DNA from: Doryteuthis pealeii
Taxonomy: Eukaryota; Mollusca; Cephalopoda; Myopsida; Loliginidae
NCBI GenBank assembly: GCA_023376005.1
Contig: CM042145.1
Coordinates: forward strand, 62,536,673-62,600,672
DNA length: 64,000 nt
Reading direction: 5' to 3'
Numbering within the stretch: the first letter of the stretch is position 1; each line of letters begins with the position of its first letter. This document shows positions 10,915 through 21,044 of this stretch, in pieces. The position numbers and the translations under genes are program-made. Under the pieces are notes generated by a model. The model saw only the letters and a program-made list of their open reading frames with translations, had not been told where the DNA came from and ran no database searches.

Positions 10915-11215
10915 ACATATTGTACACATACTCTATGGCAGCTTATAATGTGCATATACTGCAATAGTGGGCTATTCTGTACACATTACACTCAATGGTG
11001 GATTATACTGTACACCCACCACTAAATGGTGACCTATTCTGTACATATGCACTTCAATGGTGAACTGTCTTGTACAGACACACTTCAATGGTGAATTATT
11101 CTGTACATATGCACTTCAATGGTGAACTGTTTTGTACAGACACACTTCAATGTCAGACTATATTCTACAAATACACTTTGTGTGCCCTATACTGCCTAAA
11201 TACACTTCTATGGCA
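10915..11215 (+). repeat. Diverged ~37-bp minisatellite, part 2
   Basis: This continues the array seen at 9920-10412, with cleaner units such as 'acttcaatggtgaactgt' plus 'tgtacagacac' repeated at 11051, 11085, 11111 and 11146. It ends at the LINE remnants that start near 11222. Confidence 0.75.
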
Positions 11216-11221
11216 GTGTCA

Positions 11222-11520
11222 ATCTCATCATCATTATGTTGCGCAATTAGCACGGATATCCATGACAATCTCTCGCCAACCTTCCCTATCATTCATTGCC
11301 ACTGGGAGTTCTTCTGCTCAGCAGCCAGCGTCCTTACATAATTGGTCAATATAGGTCCTGGCTGGGCGGCCCACATTAGCATGCCCATGTTTTGGCTTCC
11401 ACAGGAGAACGTCACTTATGAGCTCATCTGTGCTTCTCCAGCAGTGTCTTGTATGTCTAGTCTGTCTTACTCGGATGGTTTGTGAGATGAGGGGTAGGTG
11501 GCCATACAGCTGCTTCAAGA
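11222..11520 (-). pseudogene. LINE reverse-transcriptase C-terminal remnant
   Basis: The minus strand encodes a fragment with 'KQLYGHLPLISQTIRVRQTR' and later 'LISDVLLWKPKHGHANVGRP', a tail characteristic of a widespread animal non-LTR retrotransposon whose protein continues after the reverse-transcriptase domain. The same peptide block is at 38533-38889 (minus) and, interrupted by stops, at 11525-12060 (plus). The element ends in an ATG/ATC trinucleotide tail near 11222. It is truncated and non-functional. Confidence 0.75.
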
Positions 11521-11524
11521 AGCA

Positions 11525-12060
11525 CTAAATGGGGTCAATATTATAGAATACAATTCAAGGCATGGTCTGCTCATTGACAGATTATCAGTCATATGGAAAT
11601 CTGATCTCACTGACAAGTTAAAGTGACAATTCTTCCAAGCTGTAGTTGTATCAGTGCTACTGTACAGTTTCACCACTTAGACCCTAACAAAGCACCTAGA
11701 GAATAAGCTAGATCAGAGCTGCAGAAGAATGCTACATGTGATCTTAAATAAATCATGGAAACAACCCCCCTCAATAAGAAAGCAGCTGTACAGCCACTTG
11801 ACACCTATCACACAGACCATCCGAGTGAGACAAACAAGACATGCTGGACACTGCGGGAGAAGCAAGGACGAACTCATAAGTGATGTTCTACTATAGAAAC
11901 CAGCATATGTGCCATCCAGTAAAGACCTATATTGACCAGCTCTGCATGGATACTGGATGCTGCACAGAGGACCTCCCAAGAGCAATGAATGATAAGGATG
12001 ATGGGCGAGAAATTGTCATGGACATCCATGCTACTAGCATAACATGATGATGATGATAAT
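11525..12060 (+). pseudogene. LINE reverse-transcriptase C-terminal remnant, opposite strand
   Basis: Translating the plus strand gives the same LINE tail, with several in-frame stops: 'SVLLYSFTT', 'LENKLDQSCRRM', 'LNKSWKQPP', 'RKQLYSHLTPITQTIRVRQT' and 'HAGHCGRSKDELISDVLL'. It ends in repeated GATGAT near 12045, the trinucleotide 3' tail of the family. It lies head-to-head with the copy at 11222-11520. Confidence 0.75.
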
Positions 12061-12129
12061 GACACCTAGGATGTCTAATTCCTACACAACATTTGAATTC
12101 CAAATTATTTTTCTTTTTTGGAGTGTGCC

Positions 12130-12515
12130 TCATTGTATCTTCTGTGATGGTTTGGTCATGTCAGGAGGAGAGACAAAGGCTGTATCTCCAATGGCGAATT
12201 AGTAGAAGGCTCCCGACCGGTAGCGAAACCATGCCAATGCTTCAAAGACATCTGCAAGAAGGACATGAAGACATGCCGCATCAACACCAACACATCGGAG
12301 GTTGGTGCAGAAAACAGAGTGGCCTGGCACCTCCTTCTTAAACAAGGCAGGAAAAGGAGTGAAAAAGAGGAAAGAAGCTGCCACAGCAAAGAGAGCCAGA
12401 AGGAAGGAGAGTCAACAACAACCCCAGCAAGCATCACTTTTTGTATGTAGTCACTGCACCAGTGATTGCCATTCAAAAATTGGTCTGTTCAACCATTTGC
12501 GCAGATGCAGTTAAG
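12130..12515 (+). pseudogene. LINE C-terminal zinc-finger remnant
   Basis: The plus strand encodes, across frame changes, 'KPCQCFKDICKKDMKTCRIN', a basic region 'KKRKEAATAKRARRKES', and a C2H2-like finger 'CSHCTSDCHSKIGLFNHLRR'. This matches the layout of the C-terminal end of a LINE polyprotein (conserved 'RPQLRYKDVCKRDLK'-type block, tryptophan block, terminal zinc finger). A related terminal finger is found at 42240-42330. It is non-functional because of frameshifts. Confidence 0.65.
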
Positions 12516-12519
12516 AAAA

Positions 12520-13980
12520 AAGAAATTGGACATTACGTCACCATCTTTAGCAGATGCAAACGTATACCAATGCATTGTATCAGGTTTTCATATAAGTATT
12601 ATGGTCAGATAATTTAAACTTTCAAATAACGAAAGGAAACCAAGCATATCCGAAGTCTTTAAAAATGTATCTTAATGAGACACATCAATTTGAGATTCAT
12701 GACTGAAATATGTAGTTGTGATTTTAACCTTCTATACATAAAATATAGTTTTCATGAGAAACACAATTTCTTCCCTGGATATTATCTACCCTTGTCACTA
12801 GCAGTGTCTTGATTCAACATCAGACTGCGATGTCTGTCTCATGTGACACTGCATTTATATTGCTGTGGCTCATTTCTGTTTAGTTGGTCAGACCAATGCG
12901 TAACTAATCATATAAATGGACTAGCCTTCTCTTGCGAACCTCTTTTTTGTAACATCTGGTTTCACAGGAGGCACTACATAAATAGGTAGAAAATAGAAAA
13001 ACATGGAGTATTCCACCATGGTAGAACACCACTACCCCACCACCCAGACAAACCTACAAGACTGAAATTGTAACATGATCTTAATAACAACACAACACAA
13101 AGCAGATTAGATGTCTCTATAACTTTTACCCTAAACCTCTTTTACTATAGTTTAATTTTTTTTCTCGCATATGTGAATAAAAAGAACTTATTTTAAATCA
13201 TATAATCTTAGTGTATGCTAGATAATTGGAAAAGGACAAAAGAAGAAAATCCCTCTCTTGTAAAAAAAATATAAAGAAATAAAGAAATAATAAAATGGTT
13301 AAAATTAAAATTTAACAAAGAGGGGGGTAGGAAAGAAAAAAAACTTACCACAGCCATTCTTCCTGGTAGTGAGACCAAACTCGATTATAAAAATTAAAGC
13401 AATATATATATAAGAAGAGCTCCATTGCCATTGGTTGGGGGGTCAGGTGACTAGTACAATAGGAGGCGAGGTTAGTGAAAGCCATTTGCTGAGTGGGGAG
13501 GGATGGGTTTGATCAGTCCCAATTGGTCCCCTGGGGAAGGAAATCCGATGTTGAAAGACCAGAAATTTCCAATGATCCCAGGGATATAACACCGCTGATG
13601 ACCCCCCCTCCATCATCTTATATTTTACGAGAATAATAATAATTTCATTCAATTTAGATCCTTCTCATCTCATATCTATGTGTAACTATTTCTCATCATT
13701 TCTTGGGAAAATCTTCACATGAACTGGAACAAACTTTATGCCGGACTCAGTCACGACCCTTTCTTCACATGCAATCACCATTCTCCTATTTTTGGAAAGC
13801 CATCCACCCTTACCCACACAACCCTTACCCACATAACCCTTACACACACAACCCTTACCCACACAACACTTCTTTCAGTTCAAGTCCTGATGAATGAACT
13901 TCATCATCAAGAATAAATTCATCTTTTTGGAATACTTTGTGTTTTTCTATTTTCTACATACTGTCAGATTTAATTCCCTG
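12520..13980. other. Non-coding stretch
   Basis: No gene, RNA or defined element. A short tandem array of 'cacacaacccttacc'-type units lies at 13805-13870. A block at 13430-13620 is moderately GC-richer without recognised content. Confidence 0.45.
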
Positions 13981-13984
13981 TTTA

Positions 13985-14480
13985 AACCCATAACATTACT
14001 TAGGCTAGACAGGCGGTCAGAGAGGCCCCCTCTAATCAATTGGCTGGCCATGTCAAGCCCTAGCACCTATATGATTGTCCTAACCCTATTGCCCTTATGG
14101 CAAGTCCAAACCCTTTTTATCTAGAAGGTGGTGACTGAGGATCTTAGCGTCCTGGGTATGATATTAAACTGCATCTAGTGGTCAAGTTCCAATTCTGGGG
14201 CTCTAGGGAGTGTGGATTACTCCTTCATCACCATTACTCTCAGAGTGGTATTACCTGTTAGGGTCCCATCTCTGGGTTAAATAGAAAAAAAAATGAGTTT
14301 CAAAATTGATTTTAAAAAATTGAGTTTGAATAAAAAAAAAAGATTTGAATACCCATCAAGAAAAAATAAAACAAAACGTTTTCAGCATAAAATAACCCAA
14401 CAAGTGTTGACATGCCGTAAAATCCAACCAACATGTAAATTATTGAGTTCTTATAAAAAACTGTTGTCTGAGTTAAGAGA
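13985..14480 (-). repeat. R1 repeat copy
   Basis: Minus-orientation copy that begins with the R1 end 'cttaggctagacaggcggtc', continues through 'caagccctagcacctatatg', 'gattgtcctaaccctattgc' and 'ctccttcatcaccattactc', and ends near the 'cataaaataacccaaca' terminal block. A second minus copy follows at 14660. Confidence 0.75.
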
Positions 14481-14659
14481 TTTCAGATATTAAAATTATT
14501 GGTTGAAAATTTCTGTACAATCCAATCTAATGGACTATCCACACCATTTTCTCCTATTTTTCTATAAGCAGTGATATCTTAGATTACAGTAATACTTTTG
14601 TTACCACTCTAGATACATTCCTAAAAGAAATGTAATGCTAAATAAAACATCCTAGGCTC

Positions 14660-15110
14660 TTACTTATGCTAGATGATTGGTTGGCGAGGCCACCTCTTAT
14701 CAATCGGCTGGTCACATCAAGCCCTAGCACCTATATGATTGTCCCAACCCTGTTACCCTTATGGCGACCCCCAACCTTTTTTATCATATGGGTGCTACAA
14801 GGTGGTGGCTTCATGTCTTAGATATAACATTAAACTGATGGTGAGGTTCCAGTTCTGGAGGTTTAGGGAATGTGAAGCACCCCTTCATCACCATTGCTCC
14901 AAGGTCCACTCTGACCCGGAGTGGTAGTACCTGTTAGGGTTCTATCTATGGGTTGAATAGAAAATTTGTTTACAAAAAAATTCACAAACTATCACTATAA
15001 AAAAATTCCAAACTATCACTATGAATCTTTCAAAAGTTTGCCAGCATTAAATGACCCACCGAGGTTGCTATGCCATAAAACAAAACAAATAAACAAACAA
15101 ATTCCCATAA
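14660..15110 (-). repeat. R1 repeat copy
   Basis: It has the same block order as the copy at 13985, closing with 'gccagcattaaatgacccac' and 'gaggttgctatgccataaaa'. The head-to-tail arrangement of two minus copies suggests local duplication or repeated insertion. Confidence 0.75.
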
Positions 15111-15316
15111 CATTTCATGTAAATGGATTTATGATTGCATTGAGAGAATGTATTCTGTGATCTGTAGAAATTGTCATCTTAACTCTCAGTGAAGTTTCCA
15201 AAGATTTAGGAATTGGTAAAAGTTTGGTTGACATGATTTTTAAAAGAAAAACCAGTGTTGCCAAAAATCTGCCACTCTCAACTCACTCCTTATCTGTGAA
15301 TTTTTGTCTTTCACAT

Positions 15317-15845
15317 CATTTTGTATATGGGTTTGTCTTTCACATCATCAAAATGTTTTATTTTGATAAATTATTTTTAAAATCATAACACTTACACATT
15401 GGAATATTTAGGATGAATCGGATTAGCTCAGTCGATAGAGCACCCACCTTGGAATTGCAAGTTTCATGGTTAGATACTGGTCCCCACCCAACTTATTGCA
15501 TAAGTAGCACAGATTGGGTAATCTGATCTGTGTGGTAAAGTGGGGAGATGACCGTAGGTGTGGTGCTCCACCTCAGCAAAAACAATCTCTCTGGTCTAGC
15601 GCTTGCAAAAAGGGTATAGACTCCCTCGCTATCTGGGGTATTACGACAACAGGCCACTCTGCCAACTTTATATTGTATTAAATTTTTGGGTGAACCTCTT
15701 TTTTTGTCTCCCAAAACTGAAACCCACCTCCCTAGAAATTTTCCTGATTTCAGACAATAGAAGAGAGGTACATCAACATCAGTTGGTTGGTTGTTTTTTT
15801 TTTATGGCATATCAACCCTTTTTGGGTTATTTAATGCCAAATCAA
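15317..15845 (+). repeat. Duplicated block, copy A (contains SINE)
   Basis: About 520 bp here is almost identical to 19320-19838. It includes 'tatgggtttgtctttcacat', 'ataacacttacacattggaa', a tRNA-like SINE and the flanking 'ctgaaacccacctccctaga' block through 'atcagttggttggtt'. Shared sequence extends well beyond the SINE on both sides, so it is a duplication of the host segment, not two independent insertions. Confidence 0.85.
15418..15690 (+). mobile_element. tRNA-derived SINE
   Basis: The head contains a Pol III A box in 'gattagctcagtcgatagag' and a diverged B box in 'tggttagatactgg'. The body carries 'gtggtaaagtggggagatga' and 'ggtctagcgcttgcaaaaag'. The same body and tRNA-like head, in better-preserved form, occur in minus orientation at 18960, 53206 and 53482. 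No protein is encoded. Mobilisation would depend on a LINE. Confidence 0.75.
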
Positions 15846-15872
15846 GTCATTTTGATATTCAGTTTCTTATAG

Positions 15873-15992
15873 TACCTGCTGTTGCATAAATAGTCATCCA
15901 TCTAAGTATTGAACAGGCTCATCCCTGCTTAACTTCGGTGATCTAGTGGGAACCGATGCTTTCAGCATAACTTGACTGTAAACTCAACATCT
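15873..15992 (-). pseudogene. 5S rRNA-derived pseudogene or SINE head
   Basis: Minus-strand 5S-like sequence: 'tgctgaaagcatcggttccc', 'ctagatcaccgaagttaagc', 'gggatgagcctgttcaatac' and 'ttagatggatgac'. It shares non-5S changes with the copy at 1690-1805, so both come from one dispersed 5S-derived family. The 3' end runs into R1 sequence. Confidence 0.75.
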
Positions 15993-16054
15993 ATTGGGAG
16001 GCACACTAAGTGTAATAGTTATCATCGTAGGAAGCAAATTATTTTGGTTTAGTT

Positions 16055-16735
16055 TGTTGGATTTTACGGCATGTCAACCATTGTTAGGTTATTTTATACC
16101 ATAGAAGTTTTGTTCTATTTATGCTTGATGGGAATTCAAAATTTTTTCAAATTCAATTTTTTTTATTAACACATTTTTCAAAAATTCATTTTTTTCTATT
16201 TAATCCATATATCAGGCCCCAACAGGTACTACCACTCTGGATCAGAGTGAACATGGGAGTAATGCCAATGATATGAAGCACTCCATGTTCCCCAGAGCTC
16301 CAAAATTGGAACTTCACCATTAGATGCAGTTTAATATCATACCCAGGACACTAAGACCTTCAGCCACTGCCTTCTAGCACATATATATGATGAAAAGGAT
16401 TGGGGTTTGCCATGCGGGCATTAGGGTTGGGACAATCATATAGGTACTAGGACTTGACATGGTCTGCTGATTGATCAGAAGTGGCCTCTTCGACCACCCG
16501 TCTAGCCCAAGTAAGAGTGAAGCTTATGGGATGTCAGGCACAAAAAATGTGCAGATCCAGTCAGCATTCACCCTCAAGGGGGCGCCTCAGGCACTGGGTA
16601 ATAAACCCAGCCCTGCCCCTTTAAATCAAGGGAGCAGGTATTGCCTGGGGGCTGGCCCCCCAGGGATCAATGATGTTAACTTGTAAGGTCCAGGGCCGAA
16701 TCCACTGGACACCCCGGTCGAAAACAGAGTTAGAT
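16055..16735 (+). repeat. R1 repeat, long copy
   Basis: One of the longest R1 copies. It runs from 'tacggcatgtcaacca' through 'ggtactaccactctgga', 'aacttcaccattagatgcag', 'ccagcactgcct'-like blocks and 'aataaacccagccctgcccc', to 'ggtccagggccgaatccact'. The last 200 bp are also found at 57425-57735 and, inverted, at 23170-23300. No open frame of note. Confidence 0.75.
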
Positions 16736-16744
16736 AATGTGTAT

Positions 16745-17110
16745 TATTATAATATTTCTAAGTTATATATAATACTATTATATATAACTTAGAAATAAAC
16801 ATTTTATAATTATCATATGGTGTCCCTAATTTGCATACTGGTTTTAACAAAACCGGGTTTAATAAATAATCACTGTGTTTTTATTATCTCTAATAACATT
16901 TTTTAATCCTCCAACGTATTAAAATCAATCCTATGAATGATTTTATATTTAAAACAATTAAAATATAATTAAAATAAGTATAATCTTTTTATATGCATCC
17001 TAATCTATTTTCGTTAGTCTTTTGAGTTTAATATATTTCATAACATTAAAACTTAAATACTAACACTCAAAGAACGCATATTCTTGCTAGTCCAGATAAT
17101 TTTGGAAGCA
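16745..17110 (-). repeat. R2 repeat copy
   Basis: Inverted R2: 'ttgcatactggttttaacaa' and 'cgggtttaataaataatcac', ending in 'cttaaatactaaca' and 'catattcttgctag', which is the reverse complement of the R2 head. A perfect 22-bp palindrome around 'ataatactattata' sits at its left edge. Confidence 0.7.
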
Positions 17111-18290
17111 TACAATGTACTCATTTATATTCTTAATATAAATAGTTAGACGCCTGCTAAGGTTAGTAAAAGTAGAGCACTTCTAATGTATTATTTTAAC
17201 AGAGGACTTATTTTGCTGTTACACCGTCTAATCACACCGGTGGTCAGTAAAAGCCGCTGGCATAAGGTTTGTTCTGTTGATGTCCACAAACAAAAAGACG
17301 GCAATAGAAAGAAGGTAACACCATAAACTCATTTTACTCCCCATTCTTTTTCTTTTTTCCTCCTCAAACAAAACTGATCATCTTTCAAATAATTAATTCG
17401 TAGCTGATTTTTATTATTACGATTTAATTACACTTCTTTGTTTTAAAAAGATTATTGTTATTTTATTTTATAAGTTTATTTATTTTGTTTTTATTTTTGT
17501 CCTCACCAAACGTGGATGTGTTTATTAGTTTATTTGATAGAAAATAAAAAAATGATTTTGTTTGGAAACATCGAACAAAGAAAAATTTTGATGTTTAAAT
17601 AAATTTCCGTCATTTTATTTATTTACTTATTTTACATATATATCTTTTATTTTTCTTATTCGATCAAGGTCTTCTTGCGATCTAAAAATAATTATTTCGC
17701 AACAGAATAGACTTCATTAAAACAATGTTTGAAAAAAACAAAAAAAAAACAAAGTATTTACCGGCAACTTGAAGTATTTATTTTTTAAAAACAATCTTTA
17801 AGTAATAATCTCTCATCTCTTCAATATTTTATGCATTATTTTTTCTTTTTTTATTATTTAAAAAAAATCTATTTTACATCGTTTTGATCTAATGGGAAAT
17901 TTCGTCGAAATCAAAATAAATTTTAATTGTTTTAGTAAATGTGGTGCAAATATATTATTTTTCATGCATATCTTTAGGATCGGATTTAAGTCTTAATAGG
18001 CTAACAGAACCTGGGCCCTTTCATCTTCATCTTACATCTTCCCCCACCCGTCGTGTTTATTAAAAATATATATTCTAATTTGTAAGATATTGAGCATTTT
18101 ATGCACTTATTACGTCTGTGTTTAATGAAGTGTAAAATTGAGCAAAGTAGACAACATTTTGCAAAACTAAAAATTTACATGTATATAAAAAAGATACATC
18201 ACACTCTAAATGGTGTCTCTTTAAAAGACCCCATCGAATTTAAAAGACCCACTCCAACTAGAAGACCCAAAATACTCTAAAATTTGTATG
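17111..18290. other. Non-coding stretch upstream of PRDM4
   Basis: No coding exon is visible. 17215-17320 is slightly richer in CG dinucleotides and less repetitive than its surroundings and could be a non-coding first exon or promoter of PRDM4, about 3.5 kb before the coding start. That is only a positional guess. Confidence 0.3.
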
Positions 18291-18294
18291 TATT

Positions 18295-18535
18295 TATGAG
18301 ACGAGGATTGATGTGAATAATTTCGATATTTCGGACTGTTGTCCTCATCTTTATTGTGGTAAACACAATGTTTGTTGAGGCCATCATAACCTCGGGTTCT
18401 CTTTAGGTGTTTCTTGAATGAAGTGAAACAACTGAACAAAACTTGAAGTTACAGTGGCCTCAACATTGTGTCTATACCACAATAAAGATGAGGACAACAG
18501 TCCGAAATATCAAAATTATTTACTCTAAAATTGTT
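18295..18535. repeat. R3 repeat, inverted pair
   Basis: Left arm 'atatttcggactgttgtcct' with 'catctttattgtggtaaaca'. Right arm 'ccacaataaagatgaggaca' with 'acagtccgaaatatcaaaat'. The two arms are reverse complements separated by about 100 bp of 'ggcc'-containing loop. Same family as 1825, 24090 and 42650. Confidence 0.7.
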
Positions 18536-18694
18536 TCAAATTAATTTAAAGGAGCCCTATTAAATCCGAAAAAAAAAAAAAAAAAATCTGTTTTTATTTT
18601 AAAAAAATCGGTCCTTCTACTTTTCTGGTCCCTGGGTTGTAGCCCATATACTTATTTACTAAACTTAGCTTAGATGTGGCTTAAGGCCAGAAGT

Positions 18695-18885
18695 ATGCGG
18701 CGCCCAGTGAGAATCGAACTCACTAAGAATGGTCTGCGAATTTAGCTTGCTAACCATTACATCACATGAGGTGCCCTTATCTACTAAGTTTAGCTTAAAT
18801 ATGGCAGAAGGCCTGAAGTATGGGTCTCACTATCAATGGTCTGCTAATCTATCTTGCTAACCATTAAACTACGAGAGGTGCCCAG
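18695..18885 (-). mobile_element. Two tRNA-like SINE heads
   Basis: Two related tRNA-like segments in tandem, minus strand. B-box-like sequence lies in the reverse complement of 'gagaatcgaactcac', and A-box-like sequence in that of 'gctaaccattacatcacatg'. The second copy (18800-18880) is more diverged. Related heads are at 25165, 32650 and 44655. Confidence 0.6.
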
Positions 18886-18959
18886 GTTGTAGCACATATA
18901 TATAAACACGCACTGCATGTTTTATCTATATATAGTATATATATATATATAGGTATAAA

Positions 18960-19205
18960 AAAATCGTCGGGGTAGCCTAAAGTCGGTATCAACCTATCAG
19001 CGAGGAAGTCTATCCCCTTTTTACTAGCGCTAGACCAAGGAAATTGTTTTTGTGTCTGAGGTGGAACGCCACACCTACCATCAGCTCCTTACTTTACTGC
19101 ACAGATCCCTGTGCTACTGTGCTATGAGGGCCGGTATTGAACTAGGAACCTTGTGGTTTCTAGCCGAACGCTCTACCGACTGGGCTAATCCGGCCCCTAA
19201 ATATG
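18960..19205 (-). mobile_element. tRNA-derived SINE
   Basis: Minus-strand SINE with head 'ttagcccagtcggtagagcg', B box within 'tagttcaatacc', body 'gtaaagtaaggagctgatgg' and tail 'aaaaaggggatagacttcct' ending in 'gaccgacttt'-type sequence before an A/T-rich end. Closely related to 53206 and 53482. Confidence 0.8.
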
Positions 19206-19319
19206 TTATATTTGGTCAGAATTTGATTTCTGTAGTACTTCTCTCTCATGGTTTCATTGTTTTGAAGTAAACTTTTTGTTTTAGTAGATATTATTTTCTT
19301 ATTTTTCTCCCTAAATTTT

Positions 19320-19838
19320 TATATGGGTTTGTCTCTCACATTATCAAAATGTTTTATTTTGATAAATTATTTTTAAAGTCATAACACTTACACATTGGAA
19401 TATTTAGGATGAATCGGTTTAGCTCAGTCGGTAGAGCACCCACCTTGGAATTGCAAGTTTCATGGTTAGGTACCGGTCCCCGCCCAACTTATTGCATGAA
19501 TAGCACAGATTGGGTAATCTGATCTGTGTGGTAAAGTGGGGAGATGAGCGTAGGTGTGGTGCTCCCTTCAGCAAAAACAATCACTCTGGTCTAGCGCTTG
19601 CAAAAAGAGTATAGACTCCTTCGCTATCTGGGGTATTACGACAACAGGCCACTCTGCCAACTTTATATTGTATTATATTTTTGGGTGAACCTTTTTTTTG
19701 TCTCCCAAAACTGAAACCCACCTCCCTAGAAATTTTCCTGATTTCAGACAATAGAAGAGAGGTACATCAACATCAGTTGGTTGGTTATTTTTTTTATGGC
19801 ATATGAACCCTTTTTGGGTTATTTAATGCCGAAATCAA
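19320..19838 (+). repeat. Duplicated block, copy B (contains SINE)
   Basis: Near-identical partner of 15317-15845, containing the same SINE at 19409-19690. A third partial copy of the SINE tail ('ctctggtctagcgcttgcaa') follows immediately at 19836-19960. Few differences separate copies A and B, so the duplication is young compared with most repeats here. Confidence 0.85.
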
Positions 19839-20449
19839 GGTGTGGTGCTCCACCTCAGCAAAAACAATCTCTCTGGTCTAGCGCTTGCAAACAGGGTATA
19901 GACTCCCTTGCTATCTAGGGTATTACGACAACAGGCCAACTTTATATTGTATTATATTTGTGGAGATTTAAATAAAATTAAAATAAAAAAATAACAAACT
20001 CCCATGAGCCTTCAGACTGGAAGAACCCTCCGAGCATGTGCATGAAAAAGGACCCACTTCCGACCCCCTAAATAATCTCTTGGCCATTCTGACTTAGGCC
20101 TTAACTGGGACAAGACACTACTACTGGGCTGGAAGAAATTTCTTATCATGCATTGGCTATGACCTGTAAATAAAGCCTGAATCCTAAAACTAACTTTTGT
20201 CTTTGTCTCTTCCTTTTCTTTCCTTCAAATAAGATGGGGTTTAAAGCAAACCCTGTGAACACACACCAGAATAACCAGCCACCTTTAAACCCAAACATTA
20301 AAACCCTTGTCACCCCACATATTACATTTATATTAAGTGACTTAATATGAATGTAATATAATAATTAATCTTAGACTTATCTACAAAATACATATGTTGT
20401 ATCACTGAAACACACATGCATTGTGTATATATTTCTGTGAGTTTATTCA

Positions 20450-20765
20450 ATCATCGAATAATGGTTTGGTTATTTAAAGCTTTACCCAACCCCTCCACAT
20501 GAGCAGGATGTGACACAAGGTCAATTTCTTTAGGGAAATTTAACAGGTTTGAATTCAGAATTTTCCTTCTCCTAGACTGGTTGCCTAACCAAGGTTAAAA
20601 GAGCCCAGTCTGCCCTACTATTTACCCATAGCTGGAGGAAGAGTAGTTAGATTCATACCTTTCCTAAGGGTATTAGTGCTATGTGAACTGTAGTTTCAGC
20701 CTGGATTTGAACATTAAAATTCCCTTAATAATGCCATTAAACCAAACCAATCAACAAGGTTAATT
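20450..20765 (+). repeat. R4 repeat (SINE-like)
   Basis: Contains 'ttacccaacccctccacatg', 'agcaggatgtgacacaaggt' and 'tttccttctcctagactggt'. Parts recur at 3250 (plus), 27240 and 50340, and inverted at 45030-45300. No protein. It lies directly upstream of PRDM4 coding exon 1, within its probable first intron or promoter region. Confidence 0.6.
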
Positions 20766-20794
20766 ATTTTTCTTTTTGTTTTCTTTTTCCTCAG

Positions 20795-21044
20795 GTTCCT
20801 TAAAAGATGTCTACTCCTGGGATGGCAGGGGGCTACAATATGCCCATCAATGTTGATCAGTTAACCAGGGTTGTGAACTCTCTGGTTGAAGTGACATCTG
20901 GAAATCCCATGACCCCTTTGTCAGGCAATATGCTCATGTCATCACCAACAGTCCCCCTTGTTACTGCTGCTGCTGCTGCCCCCACCAGTGACAACCCTAA
21001 CAATAATTGTCTCTCTCAGGTGATCCAGACACAAGCTTCTGGAA
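20795..21044 (+). CDS. PRDM4: PRDM4 coding exon 1 (coding from 20807)
   Basis: Acceptor 'ctttttcctcag' precedes 20795. An in-frame TAA at 20801-20803 lies two codons before the ATG at 20807, which fixes the start within this exon and shows that 5' UTR continues in an upstream, unidentified exon. It encodes residues 1-79, beginning MSTPGMAGGYNMPINVDQL, with a short poly-Ala run near residue 57. The donor is GTAAGA at 21045 and the intron is phase 1. The reading is low-complexity but has no stops. Assignment rests on splice signals and phase agreement with exon 2. Confidence 0.85.

Noticed and set aside
15418..15490. Functional tRNA gene
   Set aside because: The A box is present but the acceptor stem and anticodon arm do not fold, and several copies with a shared SINE body exist.
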